From: Mycoplasma sp. NEAQ87857
GTDB taxonomy: Bacteria > Bacillota_I > Bacilli_A > Mycoplasmatales > Metamycoplasmataceae
NCBI RefSeq assembly: GCF_009792315.1
Contig: NZ_CP045542.1
Coordinates: forward strand, 124,001 to 188,000
Length of the DNA: 64,000 nt
Direction of reading: 5' to 3'
Shown here: one piece after another, positions 11,370-20,636 of the stretch
How positions within the stretch are numbered: the first letter of the stretch is position 1
Layout of the letters: the number at the start of each line of letters is the position of its first letter
Made by a program: the position numbers and the translations under genes
The notes under the pieces: generated by a model
Database searches by the model: none
Seen by the model: only the letters and a program-made list of their open reading frames with translations
What the model was told of the DNA's origin: nothing

Positions 11370-12032
11370 TTATAATATTGTTTGCATTGTCATTTTGTAA
11401 TTTGGCATATATTTTAATAATAAATTATAAAAATCTTTACCATGTCCATTCTTAGTTAGTGAATGGACAATTTCATGAGCTATAATCGCTTTTAATATTT
11501 GATCATTATAGCAGTATATATTTTTATTATAAGTAATTTTATGTTTGGTTTTATTATATTGTCCATAATAGCTAGAAACATCTTTAAAACTAAATGGAAT
11601 ACTAGTTATATTAAAGTCTTTTTCAACATTATCTTGGATTAAGCTAATGCGTTGTTTTAATAAGTTTAAAGCATAAGCTTTCACTTTTGAAATGACTTGA
11701 GTTTGATTATTGCATAAAATAGTGGCTATTAATTTATAATCTTTTTTTGAATAAATAAAAATACTTTTTAATGTTGAATTAAACTCATAAAACATCAAGT
11801 TATCAAATAGCTTAAACTCATTATTAAAATCATTAATAAAATTTTTTAAATTAAAAATATATCTTTCTATTCATTTAGAAGAGATATTTTTTAATATTAA
11901 ATGAGCTTCATTAATTGAAGAACAATATACTAATAATTTATCCATTTTCATTTGTATTTTAGAAACATTTTTATTCTCAATAAAATAAAATGGTAGATTG
12001 TAATCTTGATATTTAAAATAATGAATTTGCAT
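11370..12032 (-). CDS. YgjP-like zinc metallopeptidase-domain protein
   Basis: 220 residues starting MQIHYFKYQDYNLPFYFIE. One UGA encodes the Trp in SSKWIERY. The C-terminal part carries HEIVH (186-190) with a third ligand candidate His197 in NGHGKDFYNLL, the HExxH...H arrangement of YgjP/WSS1-like zincins (DUF45). YgjP proteins are small cytoplasmic putative peptidases of uncertain substrate. The start is supported by the good frame upstream of the UGA and by a terminator at 12045-12070 just before it. Confidence 0.75.
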
Positions 12033-12044
12033 AGTATTATTGTA

Positions 12045-12070
12045 TTAAAAAAGAGTGATAAAATCACTCT
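12045..12070 (-). terminator. Terminator downstream of the 5S rRNA
   Basis: Arms AGAGTGAT / ATCACTCT followed on the minus strand by TTTTTT. It lies between the 5S rRNA 3' end and the metallopeptidase start. Confidence 0.7.
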
Positions 12071-12092
12071 AATCTTAAAAAAAGATATAAAA

Positions 12093-12199
12093 AAATAGCA
12101 GCTCCCTATTTTCACCTTTCGGCTATCGTCGGCACTAAAGGGCTTAACTACTGAGTTCGGAATGGATTCAGGTGATCCCCTTTGCTATAACCACTGATA
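12093..12199 (-). rRNA. rrf: 5S ribosomal RNA, isolated copy
   Basis: The reverse strand contains the diagnostic 5S internal segments CCGAACTCAGTAGTTAAGC and GCCGACGATAG. Flanking 5' (AGTGGTTATAGC) and 3' (GGGAGCTGCTATT) parts can form helix I. Length is about 107 nt, typical for mycoplasmas. No 16S or 23S gene is adjacent, so it is a stand-alone 5S unit with its own promoter and terminator. Ends are accurate to a few bases. Confidence 0.93.
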
Positions 12200-12201
12200 A
12201 T

Positions 12202-12229
12202 AGTATAGCACTATTTTTTAAAACACCAA
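12202..12229 (-). promoter_or_regulatory. Promoter of the 5S rRNA gene
   Basis: On the minus strand, -35 TTGGTG and -10 TATACT are separated by 16 bases and end immediately before the 5S 5' end. Confidence 0.65.
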
Positions 12230-12297
12230 ATCTTTTTTTGAAAAAAATGTTGTTTTTTTAAATTCTAGATTCCTTATTAATAATTGATTGATATATC

Positions 12298-12966
12298 CTA
12301 ATTAAACATTGGGTTTTCTTCATCGTGATTTATCATTTGTGATTGCATAATTTGATACTGATTAAATTTTAATATTGTCAGTCTAGATACCACAAAAAAC
12401 GCAATTATTACTCCAAAACTAGCAATTGCAGTAGCATTTGAAAGAATATAAATTTGAACATATGATATAGGAATAAATATTAAATACAATAACAGTAAAA
12501 TAAATATAGTTAAGCTTTTTGTTCTTAGATAAATATTTATTTCACTATCTATTTCTTTAGTTAATTTATGTAGCTTAAAGGATAAGATAGCACTTAAAAC
12601 ACCAAATATATAAACTATTAGACCAAATATTATTGGTGTGATAGTAGTAATAACTAATGCTATAGCTATAATTAATAATTGACTTGATTTAGAATTAATA
12701 GCTATAAATATTATTTGTCATATAGAATATTCCTTTAATAAAAGGAATAATCCTGAAATATTAGAGATGTTCTCTTTTGATATTTTTGTTAGATTTGTAT
12801 TGTTTTTTATTTGAGTAGTTTTTAGTAATTCGGTTAAATTCCACCATAAAATAAACATTGTAGATATAACTAAAATCATAGATGCTACAATACCCAATAT
12901 AAAGAAAATAAGCATCTTTTTGCGATAATTTTTAAGTTTAATAACCATTTCATTTAAATTTGTCAT
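12298..12966 (-). CDS. Multi-spanning membrane protein, relative of the 14644 gene
   Basis: About 222 residues from the ATG at 12966 (MTNLNEMVIKLKNYRKKMLIFF), with UGA at 12718 read as Trp. Four or five hydrophobic helices are visible, including one near the N-terminus (FFILGIVASMILVISTMFIL) and two in the C-terminal half. The opening (amphipathic ~20-residue helix, then membrane helix) matches the protein at 14644-15195, so they look like paralogs. An IS30-type element is inserted right at its 5' end. The frame continues into the IS to an ATG at 12975, adding MNN. The original upstream DNA now lies at 14557 and beyond, where TATAAT stands 6 bases before the duplicated ATG. No named family; possible immunity or accessory protein of the lanthipeptide operon (inference). 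Confidence 0.7.
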
Positions 12967-12968
12967 AT
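12951..12968. repeat. Left target-site duplication of the IS30-type element
   Basis: The 18-bp sequence catttaaatttgtcatat occurs here and again at 14539-14556, directly flanking the element. Confidence 0.85.
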
Positions 12969-12977
12969 TATTCATTA

Positions 12978-13014
12978 AAAAAGCACGGTTCCCGGTTTAA
13001 GGGTCCGTGCTTTT
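12978..13014. terminator. Terminator-like hairpin inside the left IS end
   Basis: Arms AAAGCACGG / CCGTGCTTT, with additional TTCCC/GGG pairing inside and T-rich flanks on both sides. It probably shields the transposase from outside transcription and overlaps the inverted repeat. Confidence 0.6.
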
Positions 13015-13073
13015 AGTTTCCTAGTAAAATATATATAGAAAAAAATAAACGAAAGGAAACCAACTTAATTATA

Positions 13074-14333
13074 ATGAATAAACGTAAAAGTCCAATAGTT
13101 AAACCTATTTGCATTAAACAATTCATCTCAAACCATTTAAATAATAAACAAAATATCAAAGTTTATAAGCATTACCTTTTTAAGAAAACTAAAGTTGATA
13201 CAGACTTTTATATTCAAGTGCTATCATCAAAGAGAAAGTTTGACCCTAATCATTTTAACGTATCAAGTGTTATGATAATGGTTGATCGCCTAAAGAGTAA
13301 TAATAGCTTAAAAGAGATATCTAAAGAGCTTGGATTTAGTCGTAAAAGCATTGTTTCAAACTTTAATAAACTAATGAAATTTAACGACGTTAAACACTTT
13401 CCAAAACGTCAAAGATGCAATAATTGCGGTCAGTACTTTCAACAAATTCAATGACTTAATATTAAAAATTGATTTGACTCTAGAAACCAAGCTGAACAAC
13501 ATAGAAACTTTTTACAAAAACAAATTATGAAAAATAGATATAAAGATTTCTTTGTTTATTTAAATGAAGTAACTAAAAATTACAATAAGAACAAATTTAA
13601 AAAAGTAAGTGTTAGAGCTATTAAAACTTCTATTTTTAACATTAGACTAAACTTTATAGAAAGCAACCCAAATTCATATATCACTAGCGAACAAAGTATT
13701 TACCACTTACTGAAATTACCATATTTAAACCTTCCTATAGACATTTTACCTATTGTTTCAAAACGTGGGTATAGTTCTGTTTTATCTAGAAAACAAGTAC
13801 AAAAGAAAAAGAAAATTGGTTTAAACATAAAATATCGTAGTGAAGAAATTAATTTAAGACAAAACTTTTTTGACTATGAAATGGATACAGTAGTAGGATC
13901 AAAAAGATCTAAAACTGTTCTTTTAACATTACTTAATAGAAAAAGTAGAAAAGCTTACTCAATCAAAATTGGTAGAACTGCTTTAGCTGCTAAAGAAGGT
14001 TTAGAAACCTTAATTAAAGCATTTAATTTAAGAATAGATAGCTTAACAATTGATAATGGATCTGAGAATTATTTATTAGATAAAATTGATTGTATAGGAC
14101 AAATTTATCACTGCGATCCTTATCGATCATCACAAAAAGGTTCAATCGAAAATATGCATAGAGAAATAAGACTATTTTTCCCAAAAGGAAAAACTTTTGA
14201 CAACACTTCACAAGAAGAAATTCAAGAGATAATGAACAGAATTAATAACAAAACAAGAAAATCATTAAAATACAATGGGAAGTACTTATCACCTAATGAG
14301 TACGAAAGAATTCTCTTTGCTCAATCTTGTTAA
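13074..14333 (+). CDS. IS30-family transposase
   Basis: 419 residues with in-frame UGA codons read as Trp at 13452 and nearby. The N-terminal part has a helix-turn-helix (SLKEISKELGFSRKSIVSNF) and a zinc-ribbon-like CNNCGQYF. The DDE catalytic core is visible: EMDTVVGSK (first Asp), TIDNGSEN (second Asp), and the IS30 signature CDPYRSSQKGSIENMHREIR...PKGKTF with the catalytic Glu. The gene looks intact. An AAAGGAAA ribosome-binding site precedes the start, and a 20-bp palindrome with T-tail follows at 14393. Confidence 0.92.
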
Positions 14334-14392
14334 ATTTACATAAAAAACAATTTTTCTAACATAAATTTTGAAAATTTTAATTTTGCGACTTT

Positions 14393-14412
14393 TGTGTTTT
14401 GTACAAAACACA
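14393..14412 (+). terminator. Palindromic terminator of the transposase gene
   Basis: TGTGTTTTGTACAAAACACA is a perfect 20-bp palindrome followed by TCTTTTTCT, about 60 bases after the transposase stop. A second smaller hairpin (GTACTT/AAGTAC) lies at 14479-14494. Confidence 0.6.
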
Positions 14413-14538
14413 TCTTTTTCTACATCCTTTTTTAGTAATTTATATGAAATATTATAGAATTTAACTATATAGAACTAGGTACTTGCTTAAGTACTTTTAA
14501 AATCTCTAAAACCAAGAACCGTAAAACTTTAATAAATA

Positions 14539-14556
14539 CATTTAAATTTGTCATAT
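14539..14556. repeat. Right target-site duplication of the IS30-type element
   Basis: Second copy of the 18-bp direct repeat at 12951-12968. The adjacent DNA (14557-14612) is the original upstream region of the membrane protein gene at 12298-12966, with TATAAT at 14561-14566 on the minus strand. Confidence 0.85.
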
Positions 14557-14612
14557 AAAAATTATATATTTTTATCTTAAAATATTTTAATTATGAACCA
14601 ACATTATTACAA

Positions 14613-14645
14613 AAAACCATTCTAGTTTTAAACTAGAATGGTTTT
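14613..14645 (-). terminator. Terminator at the 3' end of the lanthipeptide operon
   Basis: Arms AAAACCATTCTAGTTT / AAACTAGAATGGTTTT with a T-run on the minus side. It touches the stop codon of the 14644 gene. Confidence 0.8.
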
Positions 14646-15195
14646 ATAAATAGCTTAATTGTGATCGATTGATTCTATTAACTATTTTCTTCATAAATAC
14701 CAAAGTTATAATTTCTAAAATTAATAATAATGGCACTATTATAATGACATATGGAATAATAATGCTTAATCCTTTAATAGAAGTAATAATCACTAATAAA
14801 ATAAAAGTAGCTAGTGATAAACTTCTTAGTGAGCTTCCTTCATAGTCATTTAATTTATAAATTTTATAAGTGGTTATTGAAGCAAGAATATTAAATACTA
14901 AAACAGTAATACTCATTCCTAATAAAGCTAAAGCTCCAATTACTACAAAAATAATAACAATTATTAATGGACCAGTATAAATATTTTTAAAGATATCTCT
15001 TGCACTTGAAATATTGCTATTTAAATTCATTAAACTGATTTTATTCGAAAGTGATTCATTAACTCCATAACTTATTGCAGTTATCACAATTGCTAAAATC
15101 ATTAAGAAAAATAATGACACTTGCACTATTTTTAGTATTAATATTGTTTTTCAATATTTATATAATTTGGTTTTTAAGATTTCTAATGCTTCCAT
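14644..15195 (-). CDS. Membrane protein at the end of the lanthipeptide operon
   Basis: 183 residues from the ATG at 15195 (MEALEILKTKLYKYWKTILILK); the frame continues through UGA at 15151. After an amphipathic N-terminal helix there are four predicted membrane helices (SLFFLMILAIVITAI, LIIVIIFVVIGALALLGM, LSLATFILLVIITSI, YVIIIVPLLLILEIITLVF) and a basic tail. Layout resembles the 12298-12966 protein. It lies 74 bases after the second ABC gene with no terminator between, so it belongs to the same transcript. Position suggests a self-immunity or export accessory role, as small membrane proteins in lantibiotic operons often have; this is inference from context only. Confidence 0.7.
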
Positions 15196-15269
15196 AAATA
15201 AATTATAAATTAATCATCAACAAAATATTAACAATTAAATATTTTGAACAAATTATTAATAAATTTAAT

Positions 15270-16844
15270 TTATAAAATCACTTTCTTATTAAATAAATCT
15301 TCTTGATTTGAAGTTAAATGGTGTGATACAAAAATAATAGTTTTATCAAGAGATAAAATTTTATTTAAAATATCATCCCGATTTTCTTTATCTAAATTAC
15401 TTAAAACTTCATCTAATAAAAATACTGGTTTATCAATATAAAAAGCACTTGCAAGTTTGATTCTTTGCACTTGACCTTCTGAAAGATTACTAACATCAAC
15501 ATTTGTTTCATCTTCGATGAAATTAATGTTGAATAACTCTTTAAGTTGATTGATTTTTTCAACTGAATAGTTTGTTTCTTGAGCTGCAATAATTTGGTTT
15601 AAACTAGGATATTCAAGTAATTGAATATCTTTATTAACTAAAGTAAATAAATTAGCTAAATCAGTTTCTTGTTCATATAAAGTGTTATTAATTTTTATGG
15701 TTCCACTAGTAGGATCTAAGTAATTCATCATTAAATTAATTAAAGTTGATTTACCTTTACCACTAGTTCCTTTAATTAAGACTTTATCATTAGCATTAAT
15801 AGTTAAATTAAAATCTTGGAATATGCTTTTTTCTTGATAATTAAAGTTTAAATTTTGAATGCTTAATTGATCAAAATGATCAAAAGCTAAAGCTTTTTTA
15901 TCAAATAATTCACTAAAGAATTCTTTAGCTTTATTATCAAATTCTTTCACTGTATTAATAAACATATAGTTATTAATTAAAGCATCTAAATAACCTACAT
16001 AAGTTGCAAAATTAATTACTAAAACAATTAATACACTTAAATCAACATATCCTTTAACATATAAAACTAGCGAAACAACAAAAGTAATTATGAAAGCAAA
16101 TTTATTTAAAAATTTTGAACCTTCACCAAAGAGTTTTGTTTTCATTACTACTTTATTGTACATTTTAACAATTGGTGAAGTTTGTTCTTGATATAAATGG
16201 TCAAAATATACAGTTTTATTATTGTTTAAAAAGACGTTTTGTACTTGAGTAAACGCAATAACTTTTCCCATTCATTTTTCTGCAATTTTTGATTCTTTAA
16301 CTTTTTGTTTAGGGATAGCTCTAACTACTAAATAAATCTTAATTGGTAAGATAATTAATGACACAATAAAAATAATTCCCATTACTTTTGGTGCTATAGT
16401 TCCATAAATAATTAAAGTACCAGCAATAGAAACTATTGAGCTAACAATTAATAAAAACTGAGCAGTATTAACTGCAACATTAAAAGCATCAGTATGGAAA
16501 AGGTTAAGAATTTTATCTTTACCTACTTTGTTTAAACTCTTTTGATGTTTTTGCAAAATAGTTTTATATCACTCAAGCGTTAAAATATTTTTGTATTTAG
16601 TAATTACACTATAAGCAACATATTCTTCTAAAGTATTTGAAAAAATAATAATTATAAAAGAACATAAATATAATACAATTCAAATTAAAAAATCATTATT
16701 TACACTTGCTGTATTTCAACTAATTAAAAATTGATTTAATAAAAATAATTGTAAAGCAGCTACTAAAGCATTAAAAGTTGCAACTAAAAGTAAAGGAATT
16801 GATAAATGATATAGTTTTAAAAACTTTTTAAGATAGTAATTCAT
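15270..16844 (-). CDS. ABC exporter half-transporter 2 (membrane plus ATPase domains)
   Basis: 524 residues starting MNYYLKKFLKLYHLSIPLLL, with several UGA Trp codons. The N-terminal ~300 residues form a six-helix exporter membrane domain. The C-terminal ATPase shows Walker A GTSGKGKST, signature LSEGQ, Walker B VFLLDEVLSNLD and the H-loop His in VSHHLTSN, so it should hydrolyse ATP. The start overlaps the end of the first ABC gene by 17 bases, indicating coupled translation and a heterodimer. There is no N-terminal C39 peptidase domain, so leader removal must be done by something else. Likely exports the modified lanthipeptide or confers immunity. Confidence 0.87.
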
Positions 16845-18468
16845 TTATTTTTCCTCCTTCTAATTTATAAACTTTATTAAATTTATCTTTATCTAATTCT
16901 TTTATAGTGTGTGAAATTAGAATAATAGTTTTATTGCTTTTTACTAAAGCATCATAAATAATTGCAGCATTACTTGGGTCAATATTACTTAAAGATTCAT
17001 CAAATAATAAAATATCTTTATCACTCATTAAAGCACGAATGATTGCTAATCTTTGTATTTGGCCAAGTGAATATTGTAAATTGGTTAAATCAACCATTTC
17101 ATTTACATCTAATTGTTCTAAATTAAATTCTTTTAATAAACTAATTGCATCATTAATTTTATGCTTGTCTCCAAGAATTAAATTATTCATTAAAGTATCT
17201 TCATAGAAATTAATTTCTGAGCTAGAAACATAGTAATTTTTATAAATGTCTTTAATTTCTTGCTCGTTTATTGGCACATCATTAAACACATAACTACCAT
17301 TATTTAAATTATTAACTCCTAATAAAATATCAAATAATGAACTTTTACCAACTCCACTTTCTCCATAAATCAAGACTTTGTCCCCTTGATTAATGTTTAA
17401 GTTAGCTTGGTTAAAAATAGTTTTATTATCATATCCAAAATCAATATCAATTAAATTTAAACTTTTTAGTTTATTAATATTTTTGTCAATCAAAGCAAAT
17501 TTATGATCATAACTTAAATCTGGATGAAGAGTTTTAAGAAAATCATTAAGTGCTCCATTGAAAGCTCTTAGGCTAAAAATTCCACCAAATAAAGACTCTA
17601 CTGAATCTACTAAAGTTTTACTTTGATTAATAATTAAAACTAAAATCGCAAAATCAATATATGGAGTTTTAAAGATTAAAATAATACTAATCATTAAAAT
17701 TAAAATGAATGATAAACTCGCTAATGTTCCTTCAATTAATTTTAAATAAGCTTCACTTTTAATCATTTTATGTAAATATTTATTATTTAAATCCTTCACT
17801 AAATTAGTAGTTTTTGTAAAAACTTTATCGTTAATTCCTAGTACATTAGCACTGTAAATTAATTCTGCAGCTTCATTTTGGACTTGCATTTCATTATTGA
17901 AGTAGTCATTGACATTAGCTACCATGTTTTGCATTAATCCATTCAAGAATAAGCTTACTAATAAAAATACTAAAGAAATTGGAATTAAATAACTTAAAGT
18001 AATTGGAGCGACAAGTCCAATACCAATAGTTAAAGCAATAGTTTTACCTAAAGATGAAAATAAATTAATGAAATTATTTACTATACTAGAACCAACAACT
18101 TCTGTTACTTTGGTTAATACAGTTAATTTATCTCCTTCTTTTATTTCTCTAAACATTTTTAGCCCTTTATTAGTAAAAATGTTAAAAAGATTTCTTTGAA
18201 TTAAAAGTCTAAATTTATTATTTAATTTTAATTTTAAAAACATGACAATTGATGCAAAAACCAATATTAATGTATTTAAAGCTAAGAATAAAGCAAAATA
18301 AATAACAAATTTACTATCGCTAAACAAAGTCAATGCTAAGTTATTTTTTAATAAATCAACAAATATTTTAAAAACATATGGATAAAACCCAAAAGCAAGC
18401 ACTTCTAAGAAAACCACAAAAAGAATTATTGAAATTTCTTTTTTAAAATATTTTAATAATAGTTTCAT
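16828..18468 (-). CDS. ABC exporter half-transporter 1 (membrane plus ATPase domains)
   Basis: 546 residues. The ATG at 18468 (MKLLLKYFKKEISI) is chosen because AAGGAAAAAA precedes it; an alternative start lies 10 codons upstream. The N-terminal membrane domain has about six helices. The ATPase has Walker A GESGVGKSS, signature YSLGQIQR, Walker B DILLFDESLSNID and H-loop ISHTIKE. The signature is slightly degenerate (SLGQ for SGGQ), as in one half of many heterodimeric exporters. It follows the lanthipeptide synthetase by 60 bases, with a hairpin between them. No peptidase domain. Probable role: export of the modified peptide with its partner. Confidence 0.87.
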   Translation of the reverse strand: MKLLLKYFKKEISIILFVVFLEVLAFGFYPYVFKIFVDLLKNNLALTLFSDSKFVIYFALFLALNTLILVFASIVMFLKLKLNNKFRLLIQRNLFNIFTNKGLKMFREIKEGDKLTVLTKVTEVVGSSIVNNFINLFSSLGKTIALTIGIGLVAPITLSYLIPISLVFLLVSLFLNGLMQNMVANVNDYFNNEMQVQNEAAELIYSANVLGINDKVFTKTTNLVKDLNNKYLHKMIKSEAYLKLIEGTLASLSFILILMISIILIFKTPYIDFAILVLIINQSKTLVDSVESLFGGIFSLRAFNGALNDFLKTLHPDLSYDHKFALIDKNINKLKSLNLIDIDFGYDNKTIFNQANLNINQGDKVLIYGESGVGKSSLFDILLGVNNLNNGSYVFNDVPINEQEIKDIYKNYYVSSSEINFYEDTLMNNLILGDKHKINDAISLLKEFNLEQLDVNEMVDLTNLQYSLGQIQRLAIIRALMSDKDILLFDESLSNIDPSNAAIIYDALVKSNKTIILISHTIKELDKDKFNKVYKLEGGKINELLS

Positions 18469-18482
18469 TTTTTCCTTTCTTT

Positions 18483-18522
18483 TTAAAAAAATAACCATTT
18501 ATGCAATGTGGTACATAAATGG
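18483..18522 (-). terminator. Attenuator-like hairpin between synthetase and exporter genes
   Basis: On the minus strand a perfect 9-bp stem (CCATTTATG / CATAAATGG) is followed by TTATTTTTTT. It looks like an intrinsic terminator inside the operon, so it may act as an attenuator that makes exporter levels lower than precursor and synthetase levels. Confidence 0.55.
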
Positions 18523-18528
18523 CTATCC

Positions 18529-20625
18529 TTAATACTGAATTATACTTTTTAAAACACTTAAATCATTATCACTGATATTAAAAATATTTTTATAATCTAT
18601 ATTTTCATTAATTAGTATACTAATTAATTTTAATTGTTCTTTTATAAAAATAATGTATTTTTCAATATTAAATTTTGTTCCAATATTTAATAATAGTGAC
18701 AATACACCAAATAATCCTTTTTCGGTAGTTAATTTGTTCGATTGAGCATTGATAAAGGAATCTAATATTTCAAATAAGATTTCTTTGCTCTTTTGATTTT
18801 TGAATTTAAGATGATGAACATAGAAAATAAATGCTAAACCAGCAATTCCATCATAAATATATGGTGAATAATTATCTTTAGTTTTGATTGCTAAAGACCC
18901 ATTAATGTTAATCACTTTTTTATCATAAGTTTCTTTTAGTAAATTAAATAATTCTTCTTGATTATTGTCGGATAAAACTTTAGTAAAAAGCTCTATTCAA
19001 TCTTTTGAAAAACCTTTTAATTCTTTACTATCAAATCCAACATATATTCTAGTTATCATTAGAAAATTACTTGAAATAGTAAAAGAATTGTTTTTAATTC
19101 TTAAATTAACCTTTTTGTCTTTAAAAATTAATTTAGTTTTGTCATTTGATCAATCAATATCCACTAAATCCATAACTCAATTATTAATATTTAAATAATA
19201 ATTAAGTTTTTTATCTCATCAAATTTGTTTTGATGCTTGATAATTATTTAATGTAGAAATAAATGAATCATATGATTCTCAATTTAGATCACTATCATTT
19301 AAGTATTTTAAATTATTAATTTTTTCAACTTGCTCTTGATATGATAGTTTTTGCTCAAATAATAAATCTAAAATTACTTCTAAGAAATTTATAGGTAATT
19401 TAAAATTAACAAATAATTTTTCTCAATATTTTTCAACTATTTCTTGATTAATTTCTTTTTGTAAAAGCGATTTATCAAAACTTAATAATTCTAAAAATAA
19501 TAAACCTAATTTAACTTTCTTTATATCTTTGCCAAAATAATTAATATTTAAGTCATTTAAAATAAAATCTTTTAAATTTTCTTTATTATTAACTTTTTCA
19601 TCAAAAATCAATTGATCTAGATCAATACATTTAACTTTATTTTCTTTTAAATCGTAAATAAAGTTTCTTGGTATTGTATCATTCATATCTAAATCTAAAT
19701 TATTTTGATGAAAATCAAGTAATGATATAAATATGGTTGAATAATTATTTACACTGCATAAGTTTTCATTAATGAAAACATCTTTATTATAAAATGGTGT
19801 ACACTTAATTTGAAAACTAATTAAGTTTAAACCTTGAATATAATCTCAAACAGTAAAATAATCTTTTTCTAAGTAAAATTCATCAACAAAATTTGAAAAA
19901 TAATCTTTATTTTTAATTTGCTTTCACGATTCTACTTCTTTTTGTTTATTTTTAATAGCACTAGTTAAGGAAGTATCAAAAGTTCCGTATTTAGCGTGTT
20001 TAATTATTTTTAAAGAGTTATCATTATCACTAACTAAATAAACATTAGTTGATGGTTTGTTTAGAATAATTTTTTCTATTTTATACCTATCATTCAACAG
20101 TAAGGTGTTATAATTATTATTAGACACTACTAAATCATTTTCGAATTCAGGGACATAAAACTTATTTCTATCGTCTTGCGGAAAAGCGTTAGGGATAAAT
20201 TCTCCGTATCTATAATGAATTAGTTTAGATTCTTTATATGATTTATCACCATTTATAAATACACCATCAGATGATTTAAAAATGTTAAATAAATCTTCAG
20301 CAATTGTTATAGCATTATCACGATTTAAAGTGTAAATAGTTATAAATTTTCCAAATGCACTAAAACTAACTTTATCACTTAATAATTCTTGATATTGCTC
20401 GGTTGTTTTTACAACTTTGAATGTTATTTCATTCTTAACTGCATATTTTACAAAAGTTTCTAGTGTGCTTATTGCGTCATCCAAAATCGGTGACAAATGT
20501 ATTTTTCAACCATGCTCTGGAATAGCATGGTTTTTATTTTCAACAACAAAATAATCATCATTTTCTTTTATTTCAAAAGCATAAGTGATATTTTGTTTTA
20601 GAATTAATTTTATTTGGTTTGCCAT
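18529..20625 (-). CDS. lanKC: Class III-type lanthipeptide synthetase (LanKC-like) with shortened cyclase
   Basis: 698 residues in one frame with about ten UGA Trp codons; I found no TAA or TAG within it. The N-terminal part has the RamC/LanKC lyase signatures HGWKIHLSPILDDAISTLE, FGKFITIYTLN (GK at 92-93) and HYRYGEF (about 138). A Ser/Thr-kinase-like domain follows: candidate ATP Lys206 (NSLKIIK), catalytic loop D-T-I-P-R-N at 316-321 (DxxPxN), and metal-binding Asp335 (KCIDLDQ). The C-terminus from about 585 begins like a LanC cyclase (YDGIAGLAFIFY, then GLFGVLSLLL) but ends after about 110 residues with no Cys or zinc ligands. LanKC enzymes phosphorylate and eliminate Ser/Thr and help form (methyl)lanthionine or labionin. 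Known members are usually well over 800 residues. It starts 11 bases after the precursor gene. Family call strong; activity unproven. Confidence 0.88.
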
Positions 20626-20636
20626 CTATAATTATC

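Larger units (their letters stand above)
12969..14538 (+). mobile_element. IS30-family insertion sequence, 1570 bp, with inverted ends
   Basis: The element is bounded by imperfect terminal inverted repeats. The left end starts TATTCATTAAA and continues ...CACGGTTCCCGGTTTAAG; the right end (reverse complement) starts TATTTATTAAA and continues ...TACGGTTCTTGGTTTTAG, matching at about 25 of 33 positions. It is flanked by an 18-bp direct repeat. Long variable duplications are known for IS1630-like mycoplasma IS30 elements. It carries one transposase and a strong hairpin just inside the left end. The insertion separates a membrane-protein gene from its promoter at the end of the lanthipeptide block. 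Confidence 0.88.

Noticed and set aside
12298-15195. Calling the two membrane proteins ABC immunity permeases (LanE/LanG)
   Set aside because: They are short, have no recognisable family motif, and no separate LanF-type ATPase gene is present; immunity remains only a context-based guess.
15270-18468. Exporters as LanT-type peptidase-containing transporters
   Set aside because: Neither protein has an N-terminal C39 Cys-protease domain; both start directly with the membrane domain.
18529-20625. Reading the synthetase as several pseudogene fragments broken by stop codons
   Set aside because: All apparent stops are TGA; no TAA or TAG occurs in frame, and housekeeping genes here show the same pattern.
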